From Cymodocea nodosa (lineage: Eukaryota; Streptophyta; Magnoliopsida; Alismatales; Cymodoceaceae), in NCBI GenBank assembly GCA_036874045.1, contig CM072335.1:20591501-20655500 (forward strand): DNA of 64,000 bases, read 5' to 3'. The notes under the pieces are model-generated. The model ran no database searches and was not told the origin of the DNA. It worked only from the letters and a program-made list of their open reading frames with translations. Both the position numbers and the translations under genes were made by a program. This document shows positions 22,234 through 33,738 of this stretch, piece after piece. How positions within the stretch are numbered: position 1 is the first letter of the stretch; each line of letters starts with the position of its first letter.

Positions 22234-24578
22234 TGTTTAGAATAAAAAAGTGCATATTATTAACGGTTAAATGATGGTTAATTGCATAATATTTAGCTTA
22301 TCATATGAGAATTAAGCCATTATGTTATAATTGCACTGTTATATGCTTTAATTAGAATTATTGCTTAATTTTGGGGAATTAATGTTAATTTAGTACATTT
22401 CTGAACTATCGATAAGTTGCAAGCTGTGAAATTCTTAAGTATCTAAATTTTCTGATATTTCGGACAGTTATATTTAACATACCAAACATATTTCGAACAG
22501 TTATGTTTAACAGACCGAACATGTCAGATAGTTATGTTTCTATAGCCGATTAGTTATGTCTTGAAAGAATATTTTATTATTTCCTGAAGTACACGTGTCA
22601 AAACCATAATGCATGACTTAAGTGTACTTTCGGTGAGTTATCTCTAACTATCCGAAATTGTAATTGGGCATCGGATAGTTATATGTGTAACTCTCCAAAA
22701 TATCTTTTTATTTATAAAATAGCTGTGGACACATGTCATGTTCTGGGAAAGTGACTTAAGTGAATTTTCAGTGAGTTATCTCTAACTATCCAAAATGAAT
22801 CTGAGCATCGGATAGTTAGCCCTATAACTCGCCGAAATGTTTATTTTATTATTAAACTGCTGCTGACACGTGTCAAGATCTAGTAGATTTACTTAAGTTA
22901 TATATCGGTGAGTTATCTGTAACTATTCGAAATGCACCTGAGCATCGGATAGTTAGCCCTAGAACTCGCCGAAATGTTTATTTTATTATTAAACTGCTGC
23001 TGACAAGTGTCAAGATCTAGTAGATTTACTTAAGTTATATATTGGTGAGTTATCTGTAACTATTCGAAATGCACCTGAGCATCGGATGGTTAAGTTTATA
23101 AGTATCCAAAATGCATCTAAGTATCGGATAGTTAAATTTATGCACGTGTTTTATAGTTAAATTAACGAAGAAAGTCCGTTGAGTTATCTATAACTCCACA
23201 GACGATTTATTTTCTAATATGCCACTATAGCGGTTGTAGGAACAGGACAGTTGGAAGAAAAACCTCGTTTGCACGTATCGCGCAGGGGGAAGAAAGCATC
23301 GCCGTTGATATGAATGAAGGAAATCCAACCGACCATTCAAGTAGAAGCAGTTACTACTGAAGAAATATAAAAGAAAAGAAGAAAAAGAAGAAAAGGGTGT
23401 GATCGATTGACGACCAGTGTATATAGAGGAGGAGCACTGAGCTTTCTACAGACAGTAACGGCAATTCTCCAAAGTACCACACCAACCATCATTACCACCA
23501 CCACAATCACCAACCATCGGAGGTCTATGAGAATACTTTCTTGATGTCAGGTCGATTCCAAGCTAAACACAGTGCCTGACAACCATTGTGAGGAGTGATC
23601 ACGTCGCGAGAAGGGAAGCCATTTTCACCAAGCGCTGACTCATATTTTAGGAGATCGTAAACCTTTTAGCCTTGGCTTCGGGTTAACGCCTGTATGCTGA
23701 AGAGGAGATCATCTTGCAATTCTGGACTCGCGATTCTATAGGGAGAGGAGACAGAATTGTAAGTGGTTTAATTTTCAGTGGTGTAATCGCGTTGCAAGTA
23801 GTGACGGAAGTATTTACTGTCGAGTGAGATTACTTTACATTTCACCTTTCGCCCATTTCCATGTTCATATTAAAACAAAAATACCAAAAACAATTTATTT
23901 ATGTTTGTATGTTGAATTTGAGTGTTGTATTGTTTGTGTTGTATCGTGATTAATGTTATTTTATTAGTGTTGTGATTGTTTTATGTTTGTTTTAGTTTTA
24001 TAGTTTACTGAAATTGGTTCGTTCAAAAGACTTAAAGATTTTAATGGTTATTATTTGAATTATCTGAATGTTAGTATGCTTAATGATAAATCTAGTGTTT
24101 ACTAACATTAAACTGTTATTGAGTTCATTGATGTTATTTACAATCTGTGGAATCGCCCAATGGTTGGTCAAATTCCTCTATAAATAGCAGTATTTAAAAA
24201 GAAAAGATAGTCTCGTGGAGTTAACTTAAGTTCACGAGGTTAGTCCATTGAGTTAGCCATAACTCAATGAACTTTGTCCATTGAGTTAACTGTAATTCAA
24301 CGGAGGGCTTATTGAAGATACAAATTTGATTGTTAAAAAATGGGCAGTTCTCAATTCTTAAGCAATTCCCTGTGGGATCGACTTGTACTTGCACACTAAT
24401 ACAATAGACACTGTGCACTTGTAGTTAAAGTACAAATTGGAATTAATATCTTAATTGTATTAAAGGTTGTTTGTTTACTTCTAAAAGAAAAAGAATAGGC
24501 ATAAAGCTAAATTAACTAAGTAAAAACAGAAATAACAAATCAAAGTTTTTCTGGTGTTGTGCTGGAAAAATCCAAACA
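22234..24578 (+). mobile_element. 3' LTR of element A (2345 bp)
   Basis: TGTTTAGAATAAAAAAG to TCCAAACA. The U3-like part carries GGATAGTTA/TAACTATCC hairpins (for example 22645-22681), ACGT palindromes such as TGACACGTGTCA at 22864-22875, and 137-bp tandem units. The downstream part has a GCCACTATAGCGG box and another GTTGAGTTA hairpin group (24215-24305). The antisense strand of the middle carries a frame starting near the MASLPATRSLL motif that recurs in other LTR copies. Confidence 0.8.
22771..23090 (+). repeat. 137-bp tandem repeat in the 3' LTR
   Basis: Units 22771-22907 and 22908-23044 are followed by a partial third to about 23090. Each begins GTGAGTTATCT and holds one TAACTATTCGAAATG to GGATAGTTAG hairpin plus the TGACACGTGTCA-type palindrome (TGACAAGTGTCA in unit 2). 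The 5' LTR of the same element lacks one unit. Confidence 0.8.
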
Positions 24579-25291
24579 GTGTACCACTATTAATTTCAAA
24601 TTTTGGTAACCACTAAACCGATGAAGTTTCATTCGTGGTTAAAAGAATAACCGTTCTGCTTAATCTATGAACTAACCTCGTTGAGTTACAGATAACTCAA
24701 CAGAACATAGTCGATTACTGTTGCTAACTCCACGGACTAACTTCGTTGAGTTACAGATAACTCAACGGAGTGACCTTATATTATATTACTGTCCTCATGG
24801 AGTTACGTTTAACTCAACGAACTTACTTCGTTGAGTTAACACTTAGCAACCTCTAAGTTTTACTCTCGTAAGTTCCTCTCTACTTTTTTTTCTTTTTCAT
24901 CCTGCTAACTAAAATAAAGTTAAATCTATGTCATTAATGCATCATTCTAATCAAAATTTGTTTAAATCTGAACATTATATAAAGATTTAACTTGCAGGTC
25001 ATTTTATGATATGCAGAATTTACATTTTACCATGCAACATGCAGAAATTTTTAAGCATTTATCCTATCATTCAGCAATTTGTAAATCTGTTAAACATTCA
25101 TTCATAAAATTCCACAAATTATATAACATTCAATACATTCCATTCATTTCTCATTCAAAACACGTATGAAAATTGCATCTGAAAAATTTATGTTCATTAA
25201 TATGAATCAATTTACAGTACAAATACATCAGACATTCTCATACAATTTTATACAAGTAGACGAACAATACAATTTAATCTCTATTGCTAAG
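24579..25291 (-). mobile_element. Host Athila-like element: ORF-X 3' end and spacer
   Basis: The complement of the 16795-17500 region of A: the ORF-X tail (AGAGATTAA motif at 25270-25285) followed by the hairpin array (24660-24840, for example CTTCGTTGAGTTA to TAACTCAACGGAG). It is cut on the left by element A and on the right by copia E. Confidence 0.75.
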
Positions 25292-25664
25292 TGTGATGCG
25301 TGTGTCTTCCATCAAGTATATGTATGTGTCTTGGTATATGGTTGTATTTCTTTGATAATTTGTACAAGGGCAAACTTGTCTTTTGTGTATCACCAATCGT
25401 TTCCCCTATATATGTAAGGGGTCATCCACGTCCAAGGGATGCCATACCAAACCATCCCTTGTTTTTGTTCTCCCCCTTCTTTCTACCAACAACCATAAAG
25501 CAAGGAATCACGATAGATTGATCACCTGTGGACGTACCCATGTTGGGGAACCACGTAAATTTGTTGTTCTTCAAATTCTCCACTCGCAATCCTCTCTTCC
25601 ACGTAGATCTCTTCTCCACGCTACCCCTAGATGCTCCACGTTTGTTTGATCTTTCCCCACAACA
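25292..25664 (+). mobile_element. 5' LTR of copia E (373 bp)
   Basis: TGTGATGCGTG start and CCCCACAACA end, directly before the PBS. It contains a TATATATG box (CCCCTATATATGTAAGGGG, about 25402-25420). The same sequence lies inverted at 41173-41309 and 45400-46049. Confidence 0.82.
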
Positions 25665-25666
25665 AC

Positions 25667-25682
25667 TGGTATCAGAGCCAGG
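25667..25682 (+). other. Primer-binding site, initiator tRNA-Met type (E)
   Basis: TGGTATCAGAGCCAGG two bases after the LTR end, the standard plant copia PBS. The leader to the gag ATG at 26230 has no recognised gene. Confidence 0.88.
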
Positions 25683-26229
25683 TTGGACATCTCTGGGTTT
25701 GCATCTGAAGTTTCGAAGAGTTTCATCAAGGTTCAAGCCATTTCCGCAAGGCATCTCTCCATTGTTGTAATTGTCGTCGTCGTAGGTGCCAGTCTGCACA
25801 CTCCGACGCCAAGTAGTGCGCCTTCCTCGTCTGTGCTCCGTTACATCTCAAATTTTGAGGACGTGTAGTAAGCTTCCTGAAATTCCTTCCTTTAAAATTT
25901 CGTGGTCAAAAGTTTTGTATTTAGAGAGATACAGCAGGAGGCATCTGGCTAGGGCACAGTAGTTTTCTGGACGAGAGACTCTTTGATTGTCGGATTTTGG
26001 GCATTTTGTGATTGTGGTTTTCTGCTTGATTTGTGCGAGTATTTGCTACTGTTTTGTGATAAGTAGTGTGCTTGGCTTGTGGCTGATTGCATTTCGTTGA
26101 AATCAGTAGTTTCAGTAGCATATTGTTGTTAAGATATTGCTTGCTATTGTGTACCTTGCCGCAGAATTGTGTTTGTTGAAATCACATTGTATCTCGTGTG
26201 TATTGCTGGTTGTTTGTTGTTTTGAAAAC

Positions 26230-27652
26230 ATGAATACTTCGGGGTTGAAGATAGAAAAGTTTGATGGTAAGAATAGCTTCAGCTTATGGCAAATTAAGAT
26301 GAAAGCACTTCTAAAGCAACAAGGTATTTGGGCTCCTTTAAATAAGGAAAATACTCTGAACAGAAATTCACCAGAGTTTGAATTGCAGGAGGAGAAAGCT
26401 CACTCCACCATCTTGTTGTGGTTGTTTGATGAAGTTATAATAGAAGTTGCAAATGAATCTACCTTGTTAGGTCTTTGGTAGAAACTTGAGTCATTGTATA
26501 TGACTAAGTCTTTAACAAACAAATTGTTGTTAAAGGAGAGACTGTTCTCCTTAAAGATGATAGAAGGTATACCTCTTAAGCAGCATTTAGATCAACTAAA
26601 TGCTATTCTGATGGAACTTAAGAATATTGGAGTAATCATAGAAGATGAAGATGCAGCTCTTATCTTGCTTTGTTCACTCCCATTGAGTTATGAAAACTTT
26701 GTTCAGTCTTGCGTAGTTGGAAGAGATTCAATTACACTGGAAGAAGTGAGGTCCAGCCTTCATTCTAGGGAGCTCAAGCACATGGTGCATGGTAGAAACG
26801 AGGCAAGTGGTGTTGGCCTCTCAGCTCAGCAGCAAGAGAACAGGGGAAAAAGCCAGAGACAAGGTGGAGGGAAGAATAGAAGCAGAAGCAAGTCGAAGGG
26901 CAAGTACTCTAGGGATACTTGCCATTACTGTAAGGAGAAAGGACATTGGAAATCACATTGTCCCAGTCTTATGAATAAAGGAAAGGTTGTTGTGGCAGAA
27001 ACCAATTCTGCATCAGGTGTTGACTTTTATCTTTCAATTTGTTGCAGTGCCTATTCTGATGATCAGTGGATTATGAACTCAGAAGCTTCACATCATATGA
27101 CTCCTACTAAGGAGTATTTTGACACCTACGAGCAGGTGGAGGGTGGTCAAGTGACTTTGGCCAATGATGATGTGTGTTCTAGAGTTGGTGTGGGCACTAT
27201 AAAATTTAAACTACATGATGACATAATTAGAATTCTGGAGGACGTTTGGCACGTCCCAAAGCTTGGAAAAAGTCTGATCTCACTGATGGCCCTTGATGCT
27301 AAGGGTTATAGATATACAAGTGGTGAGGGGAAGATCAGCATACTGAAAGGCTCATTAGTTGTAATGAAGGGAACTAAATCTGGTCCCTTATACATTTTGT
27401 AGAGCACTCCAATTGTTGGTGCAGCTACATTAGCTATATCTAGTCAATAGAATTTTTCTGTCATGTGGCACTCAAGGATGGGTCATTTGGGGCAGAAAGG
27501 AATGCAGAAACTAAGTAGTCTAGGCAAGTTTGATGGGCACAAGGTTGCTTGTATTGACATGTGCAAGCATTATGTCTTTGGCAAACAGAAAAGGGTCTCA
27601 TTTGCACGCAGTCAACATAGCTCCAAGGGAGTTCTTGATTATATTCATGTTG
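26230..27652 (+). pseudogene. Copia E gag, zinc knuckle, protease and GAG-pre-integrase
   Basis: ATG at 26230 starts MNTSGLKIEKFDGKNSFSLW, a Tnt1/Tork-type gag. The zinc knuckle CHYCKEKGHWKSHC (about 26920) is intact. The protease site reads WIMNSEASHHM instead of DSG and is probably dead. The pre-integrase block MWHSRMGHLGQKGMQKL starts at 27463. In-frame TAG stops at 26479 (LW*KLES), 27400 (YIL*STP) and 27448 interrupt it; the first two are CAG in copy F. Translation ends at the solo LTR inserted at 27653. Confidence 0.85.
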
Positions 27653-29197
27653 TGTTGAGTATTTTTGTTTTGATGATGTGTGCTGAATGAAAATAATCAT
27701 ATTTGCTCAATTACTATTGCTTGTGAAAAGAAATTAAAATCATCAATTAATACAGAAAAAGCTTACTGATATAACTAGTCATTTTGTTGCATTAATTTCT
27801 CATTTAGCTAAACGTTAAGTTAACGTGTGTTTTTATTGAAAAGCATGATATGTTTTAATGTTATATCTTCTATATCATGAACAGTGCACGTTTAGACAAC
27901 TCGTTAAGTTAGAGTTTTGTTTGTATAGAGGTCACGTGAGAACTCGTTAAGTTAGAGGCTTAAAGGTTAAAATAGGTCACGTGATAACTTGTTAAGTTAG
28001 TGTTATACACGTGGTGAAATTATAAGTTATGAATGTTGTATTGTATCACGTGAGGTGCACATGTTTAACTCATTAAGTTAACATAACTAAACGCGTTGAG
28101 TTGCTATATGGAACACTAAGGCAATGCGTTAAGTTAGCGTTATAAACTTAAGTTGTTATTTTTGCACGTGGTAAAATTTTTATTATAAAAACATTTGTTT
28201 ATTACTGATTCGTTGTGTTATCATAACACTATAGAGATGGTTCATTGAGTTATCATAACACAACGGAGATGGTTTGTTGAGATAGCATAACACCACGGAC
28301 ATAGTTCGTTGAGTTAGCTACAGTACTTGTCACGTGAAATGGCACATGAGGAACTCGTTAAGTTAGAAACGTTAAGTTATATATATACTTGTGTTACTCG
28401 TTTGGTTAACATTAAAGTAACGACTTCTTATTACACTGATGAAAAACTTTTGGATGAGAAAGTTTATTTTGCAGGAAATTTTTCAAAGATCCAGGATTGA
28501 TGATTAAAGAAAATTCGAAATATAAACGTGGGTTAGAACGTGTGTGTTTCGATGAAGGAAAAAGAAAAGACGTGGAGAAGTGGAAAACTGATGGTGGTTA
28601 AACATGAAGGATATGCATGAAGTGAAGATACAGTATAAAAGGCATAGAATTCTCGTTGATCAATTTATCCTTGCACACAAAAAGAAAAGTCTTTTCAAGG
28701 ATCAAACCATCCCTGCACACCAAAAGAAATATCTTTTTCAGGGATCAAAAACACCTTCTCAGGGAAAATCTCTCAAGTGGAAGAAAGTTCAGTGAAGCAT
28801 AAAAAGGTAAGATTTTCGTCACTGAAGATTTGAAGTATCAGAAGAAAGCAAATTCGGTGAAGCATGAAAAGACAAGATATTCGTCACTGAAGAATTGTTG
28901 AAGAAGAAAAAGAAGAAGAAAGATCTCAAACAGGGAGAAAAGTTTTAAATTCCACAAATTAGTTTTCTCTGTTTGTAGTTATGAAATTGTTTAGATGATA
29001 CATGGTATCAAAATATAATTGCATCTACAATTTCTGAGGAGAATTGAATTGTATATTGTAATTGAAACCTTGAATAAAAATGATTTTATAAAAACAATGT
29101 CTCGACTTGTTTTTGAGTTTTAAAGTTTCAATTATATATCAGAAAATATTAAAAATACACAATTCACCCCCCTCTTGTGTAGCCATACAATCCTACA
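27653..29197 (+). mobile_element. Solo LTR (1545 bp) inserted in copia E
   Basis: Starts TGTTGAGTATTTTTG, ends CAATCCTACA, and is flanked by perfect 5-bp duplications TGTTG (27648-27652 and 29198-29202). Copy F is uninterrupted at the same place, which fixes the borders. It carries GTTGTGTTA/TAACAC and GTTGAGTTA hairpins (28200-28320), CACGTG boxes, and AATTCACCCCCCTCTTGTGT near its end. Internal short frames such as 28604-28795 are not genes. Confidence 0.88.
28200..28325 (+). repeat. Hairpin array in the solo copia LTR
   Basis: Consecutive inverted repeats of the form CGTTGTGTTATCATAACAC, CATTGAGTTATCATAACACA and CGTTGAGTTAGC. They are related to the GTTGAGTTA hairpins of the Athila-like family but carry a CATAAC variant. 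Confidence 0.65.
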
Positions 29198-29202
29198 TGT
29201 TG

Positions 29203-31125
29203 ATTGTTGGGGGCCTTCACGTCAGCCTTCTATTGCAGGTTCTAGATATTTTCTTTCTATCATTGACTGTCATTCAAGGATGAACTGGGTTTTCTTTTTG
29301 ACACACAAAAGTGAAACTTTTTCTTGCTTCAAGCATTGGAAGAAGCAGGTAGAAAACCAAACAGATAGAAAGGTAAAATATCTTAGAACTAATAATGGTC
29401 TTGAGTTTTGTTCTCAAGAATTTGATAACTTTTGTAAAGATGAAGGCATTACATGGCATAACACTATCAGGTATACCCCTCAGCAAAATGGAGTCGTTGA
29501 AAGATTGAACAGAACACTCCTAGAAAAGGCACGTTGTATGCTGTCTCATGCAGGTTTGAGTAAGAAGTTTTGGGCAGAGGCCGTTAACACAGCTTCCTAT
29601 CTGGTGACCAGGTCCCCTTCTAGTGCCTTAGATGGGAAGATACCTCTTGAGGTATGGTTGAAAAGATCTGCTAGTTATTCAAAGCTCAGAATTTTTGGGT
29701 GTCCAACTTACTATCATGTGAACAATGGCAAGCTGGAACCACGTGCCAAGAAAAGCATATTTGTGGGCTATGGTGTTGGTGTAAAGGGATATAGGATATA
29801 TGATATTGAATCTCACAAAGTAATATATAGCTGTGATGTTACTTTTGATGAGAATTCTCTTTTGCAGGCAACAGATAAACTAGTAGGTGAAACACCAGAA
29901 ATTGAGCACACCCTTCTTGAACAGATGGAGATAGATGACGCACAGTAGCTGCCTATCACTAATCAAGTTGAAATTAGAGAAATTTCATCTGAAACTTAGG
30001 AAAATGAAGTTGAGGAGGAAGAGGAGGAGCAATCACCACCAAGAACCATTCGCAAAGATCGTCCTAGAAGAGACGTTAGACCTCCGATTAGATATGGCTA
30101 AGACAGTTTGGTTGCTTTTCCCTTACAAGTAGCAGTTGAGGTGGAGGATTCTGTTGATCCACCTACATATGAAGCTGCAATGAAAGATTCAGAAGCTGAT
30201 CTTTGGATGTCTGCTATGGAGGAGGAACTCCAATCTCTCCATAAGAACAAGACTTGGGAACTAGTGAAACGTCCAAAGAACACAAATATTGTTGGTTGCA
30301 AATGGGTCTATAAGAAGAAGATTGGGACTCAAGGCAACGCAGGTGTGCAACACAAGGCAAGATTAGTCGCCAAAGGTTATTCACAGCGAGAAGGAGTTGA
30401 CTTGAATGAGGTATTTGCTCCTGTTGTACGTCATACATCTATTAAAATTTTGTTATCCATTGGTGCAGCACAGAATTTAGAATTGGAACAACTAGATGTA
30501 AAGACGGCCTTCTTGCATGGTGAGTTGGAAGAAAATATTTGGATGGAACAACCAACAAGGTTTGTGGTGAAAGTAAAATTTGATTGGGTGTGCAAATTAA
30601 ATAAGTCCTTGTATGGACTTAAACAGTCACCACGACAATGGTACAAAAGGTTTGATGTCTTTATAGTTAAAGTTGGATTTTGACGCAGCAACTATGATTC
30701 ATGTGTATATGTTAAAACTCTTGATAAGAGTACACATGTTTATTTGTTATTGTATGTTGATGATATTCTTATAACTGCGAAGAATATCGAAGTGATACAG
30801 GAGCTAAAGGACACATTAAAATCAGAATTTGATATGAAGGATCTTGGTCCAGTTGGCAGAATTCTTGGAATGGAGATTAGGCGTGAAAGAAATTCTGGTA
30901 AGCTATTTTTGAATCAATAGAAGTATATTGAGAAGATCCTTAGCAGATTTGGTATGGCTTCATGCAAAGCCATTAGCACACCTTATGACAGAAATGTCAA
31001 ATTGTCATATGCCATGTGTCCACAAATTGATTCTAAAAAGCTTAATATGCAGCGAGTTCCTTATGCACAAGCAGTTGGAAGTCTTATGTATGCTATGGTA
31101 TGCACTAGGCCTGATCTGGCATGTG
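29203..31125 (+). pseudogene. Copia E integrase and reverse transcriptase (truncated)
   Basis: Integrase core: DCWGPSRQP, LSIIDCHSRMNWVF, LRTNNGLEF (catalytic Asp of DNG changed to Asn), TPQQNGVVERLNRTLLEKAR. Then the Glu-rich linker and RT: GCKWVYKKKIGTQGNAG, ARLVAKGYSQREGVD, QLDVKTAFLHGELEE, NKSLYGLKQSPRQWYKRFD, and an intact catalytic LLYVDDILITA. Stops at 29948 (AQ*LPI) and 29998 (ET*ENE) are CAG in copy F; LNQ*KYIE lies at 30919. The frame ends within MYAMVCTRPDLAC, so the end of RT and RNase H are absent. Confidence 0.87.
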
Positions 31126-31461
31126 TCCACTCTATCTTGAATTCTTTCCATAAATTGCTGAAGAGTTTCTTGCTCTTCAGTAGAATCTATAAAGTAATTT
31201 TTGTCCAAATGGCTTCTTTCAGCTTCTTTATTTTCTACTCTTTCTTCTTCCTCCTGACTACCAATCTGTTATGTCACTGTTCTTTCTGATTCTGTAACAG
31301 ATTGAGATGGAGTCATAGGCTATTCAGTTTCTGCCCTAATTTCTATTTCTTCTTGTACAGGTTGTAGACTAATTTCAGCCTGATTTTCTTCTTGTCTTTG
31401 CTCCTACTGCTGCAGCTCCTGCTCCTTAGAATCGGATAACAGGTTTATAAATATTGGCTCC
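31126..31461 (-). pseudogene. ORF-X fragment of the host element
   Basis: On the minus strand it encodes KNYFIDSTEEQETLQQF and MERIQDRVD near 31130-31210, matching 15495-15838 of copy A. The Gln/Glu-rich part continues to the solo LTR at 31462. The continuation beyond 31126 is lost. Confidence 0.75.
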
Positions 31462-33738
31462 TATTTGCGTTTTCCCAACACTACACTAGAAAAACTTGGA
31501 TTTGTTACTTCTATTTTTACTTAGTTAATTTATCTTTATGCTTATTCTTTCTTTTAGAAGTAAACAAACAACCTTTAATACAATTTAGATATTAATTCCA
31601 ATTTGTACTTTAACAGCAAGTGCACAATGTCTATTGTATCAGTGTGCAAGTACAAGTCGATCCCATAGGGAATTGCTGAAGAACTTGAGAACTGTTCGTT
31701 TATTAACAATCAAATTTATATATTCAATAAGCTCTCCATTGAATTTTAGTTAACTCAACGAACTAAGTCCGTTGAGTTATGGCTAACTCAACGGACTAAC
31801 CCCGTGGACTTAAGTTAACTCCATGAGCCTGTCTTTTCTTTTTAATACTGCTATTTACAAAGGAATTCAGCCAACCATTGGGCGATTCCACAAATTATAA
31901 ATAACATCAATTAAGCCCTTTATTGTTAGTTAACATTGGATTTATCATTAAGCAATACTAACATTTAGATAATTCAAACAGTTACCATTAAAATCTTTAA
32001 GTCTTTTGAACGAACCAATTTCAGTAAACTGTAAAACTAAAACAAACATAAAACAATCACAACACTAACAAAGATAATATTAATCACAATACAACACAAA
32101 TAATACAACACTCAAAGACAACATACAAACATAGATAAATTGTTTTTGGTATTTTTGTTTTAATATGAACATGGAAATGGGCGAAAGGTGAAATGTAAAG
32201 TAATCTCACTTGATAGTAAATACTTCCGACACTACTTGCAACGCGATTACACCACTGAAAATTAAACCACTTACAACTCTGTCTCCTCTCTCTATAGAAT
32301 CGCGAGTCTAGAATTGCAAGATGATCTCCTCTTCAGCATATAGGCATCAACCCGAAGCCAAGGCTAAAAGCTTTACGATCTCCTGAAATATGAGTCGGCG
32401 CTTGGTGAAAATGGCTTCCCTTCCCGCGACGCAATCACTCCTCCCAACGGTTGTCAAGCACTGTGTTTGACTCAGATTCGACTTGACATCAGGCAAGTAT
32501 CCTCACAGACCTCTGATGGTTGGTGATTATGGTGGTGATGATGATGGTTGGTGTGGAACTTCAGAGAATTGCGACGCTCATCCTCCTCTACACACACTAT
32601 CCGCCCATCGATCTCACGCTTCTTCTTTTTTCTTCTTTTCTTTTATATTTCTTCAATAGTAACTACTTCTGCTTGAATGGTCGGTTGGATTTCCTTCATT
32701 CGTATCAACGGCGATGCTTTCTTCTCCCTACGTGATACATGCAAACGTGATTTTTCTCTTCCAACTATCTGTTCCTGCAACCGCTACAGTGGCATATTAG
32801 AAAATAGATTTAACTATAAAACACGTGCAATAAAAAAATAAGCTGCTAACATAACGCGTTACCTTAGTGTATATTCATGTAACTTAACGCGTATAGTTAT
32901 GCTAACTTAATGAGTTAAACATGTGCATCTCACGTGATATACTAAAGCATTTAAATTCAACACGTGCAAAAATTTAACTATCCGATGCTTAGGTGCATTT
33001 CGGATATTTATAAATTTAACTATCCGATGCTCAGATGCATTTCGGATAGTTACAAATAACTCACCGATATTTAACTTAAGTAAATCTACCAGATCTCGAC
33101 ACGTGTTAATAGCAGTTTAATCATAAAATAACATTTCAGACAGTTACAGGTCTAACTATCCGATGCTCAGATGCATTTCAAATAGTTAGAAATAACTCAC
33201 CAAAAATCCACTTAAGTCACTTTCCCAAAACATGACACATGTCCTCAGCTATTTTATAAATAAAAAGAGATTTCGAAGAGTTATAGGGATAATTATCCAA
33301 TGCTCAGCTGTAATTTCGGATAGTTATAGATAACTCACCGAAAGTTCACTTAAGTCATTCATTATGGGTTCGACACGTGTACTTTAGGAAATAATAAAAT
33401 ATTCTCTCAAAACATAACTGTTTGGCAAATTAAACATAACTATTTGATACATGTTTGGACTATTAAACGTAACTGTCCGAATATGTTTGGTATGTTAAAC
33501 ATAACTGTCTGAAATATCAAAAAATTTGGATACTTAAAAATTTCACAGCTTACAACTTACCGACAGTTCAGAAATGTACTAAATTAACATTAATTCCCCC
33601 AATTTAAGCAGATTCATCAATTAAAGCATATAACAATGCAATTATAACATAATGACTTAATTCTCATATGATAAGCTAAATATTATGCAATTAACCATCA
33701 TTTAACCATTAATAATATGCACTTTTTCATTCTAAACA
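31462..33738 (-). mobile_element. Athila-like solo LTR (2277 bp)
   Basis: On the minus strand it starts TGTTTAGAATGAAAAAG at 33738 and ends ACGCAAATA at 31462. It sits inside ORF-X of the host element, with ORF-X sequence on both sides. The flanks GTAGT and GGAGC agree at only 3 of 5 positions, so the duplication has decayed or the ends are off by a base. It includes a perfect 32-bp hairpin at 31766-31797 and a TAACGCGTTA block near 32850 that the other Athila LTRs lack but the hybrid LTR at 39015 has. Confidence 0.75.

Larger units (their letters stand above)
10158..24578 (+). mobile_element. Athila-like Ty3/gypsy element A, nested in the host copy
   Basis: It begins with TGTTTAGAATG at 10158 and ends with TCCAAACA at 24578. 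It is flanked by GTGTT (10153-10157) and GTGTA (24579-24583), a 4-of-5 target-site duplication in the host element's sequence. Order: truncated 5' LTR, protease, RNase H, integrase, ORF-X, gag, F-box gene, polypurine tract, 3' LTR. A deletion joins LTR base 11415 to protease-proximal DNA at 11416, removing the rest of the LTR, the PBS and the 5' gag piece. A second deletion removes the entire reverse transcriptase at about 12005. It cannot have moved by itself in this state. Confidence 0.8.
25292..31125 (+). mobile_element. Tork/Tnt1-like Ty1/copia element E, 3'-truncated
   Basis: 5' LTR, PBS, leader, gag, protease, integrase and RT in copia order on the plus strand. It inserted at the ORF-X tail of the minus host element (left flank CTAAG) and is interrupted by a solo LTR at 27653-29197. 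It stops inside RT after TRPDLAC at about 31125, where the host's ORF-X resumes; RNase H and the 3' LTR are missing. Confidence 0.82.

Noticed and set aside
25422-25799. 125-codon minus frame in the copia E LTR/leader (and similar frames at 45265-45556)
   Set aside because: Antisense readings of LTR and leader that appear in each copy because the DNA is repeated; they cross the LTR/PBS border.
27461-27700. Minus-strand frame across the solo LTR border
   Set aside because: Antisense to the copia pre-integrase block and crossing an insertion border.
28604-28795. 63-codon frame inside the solo LTR
   Set aside because: Lies within a defined solo LTR; Lys-rich reading of the leader, no domain.
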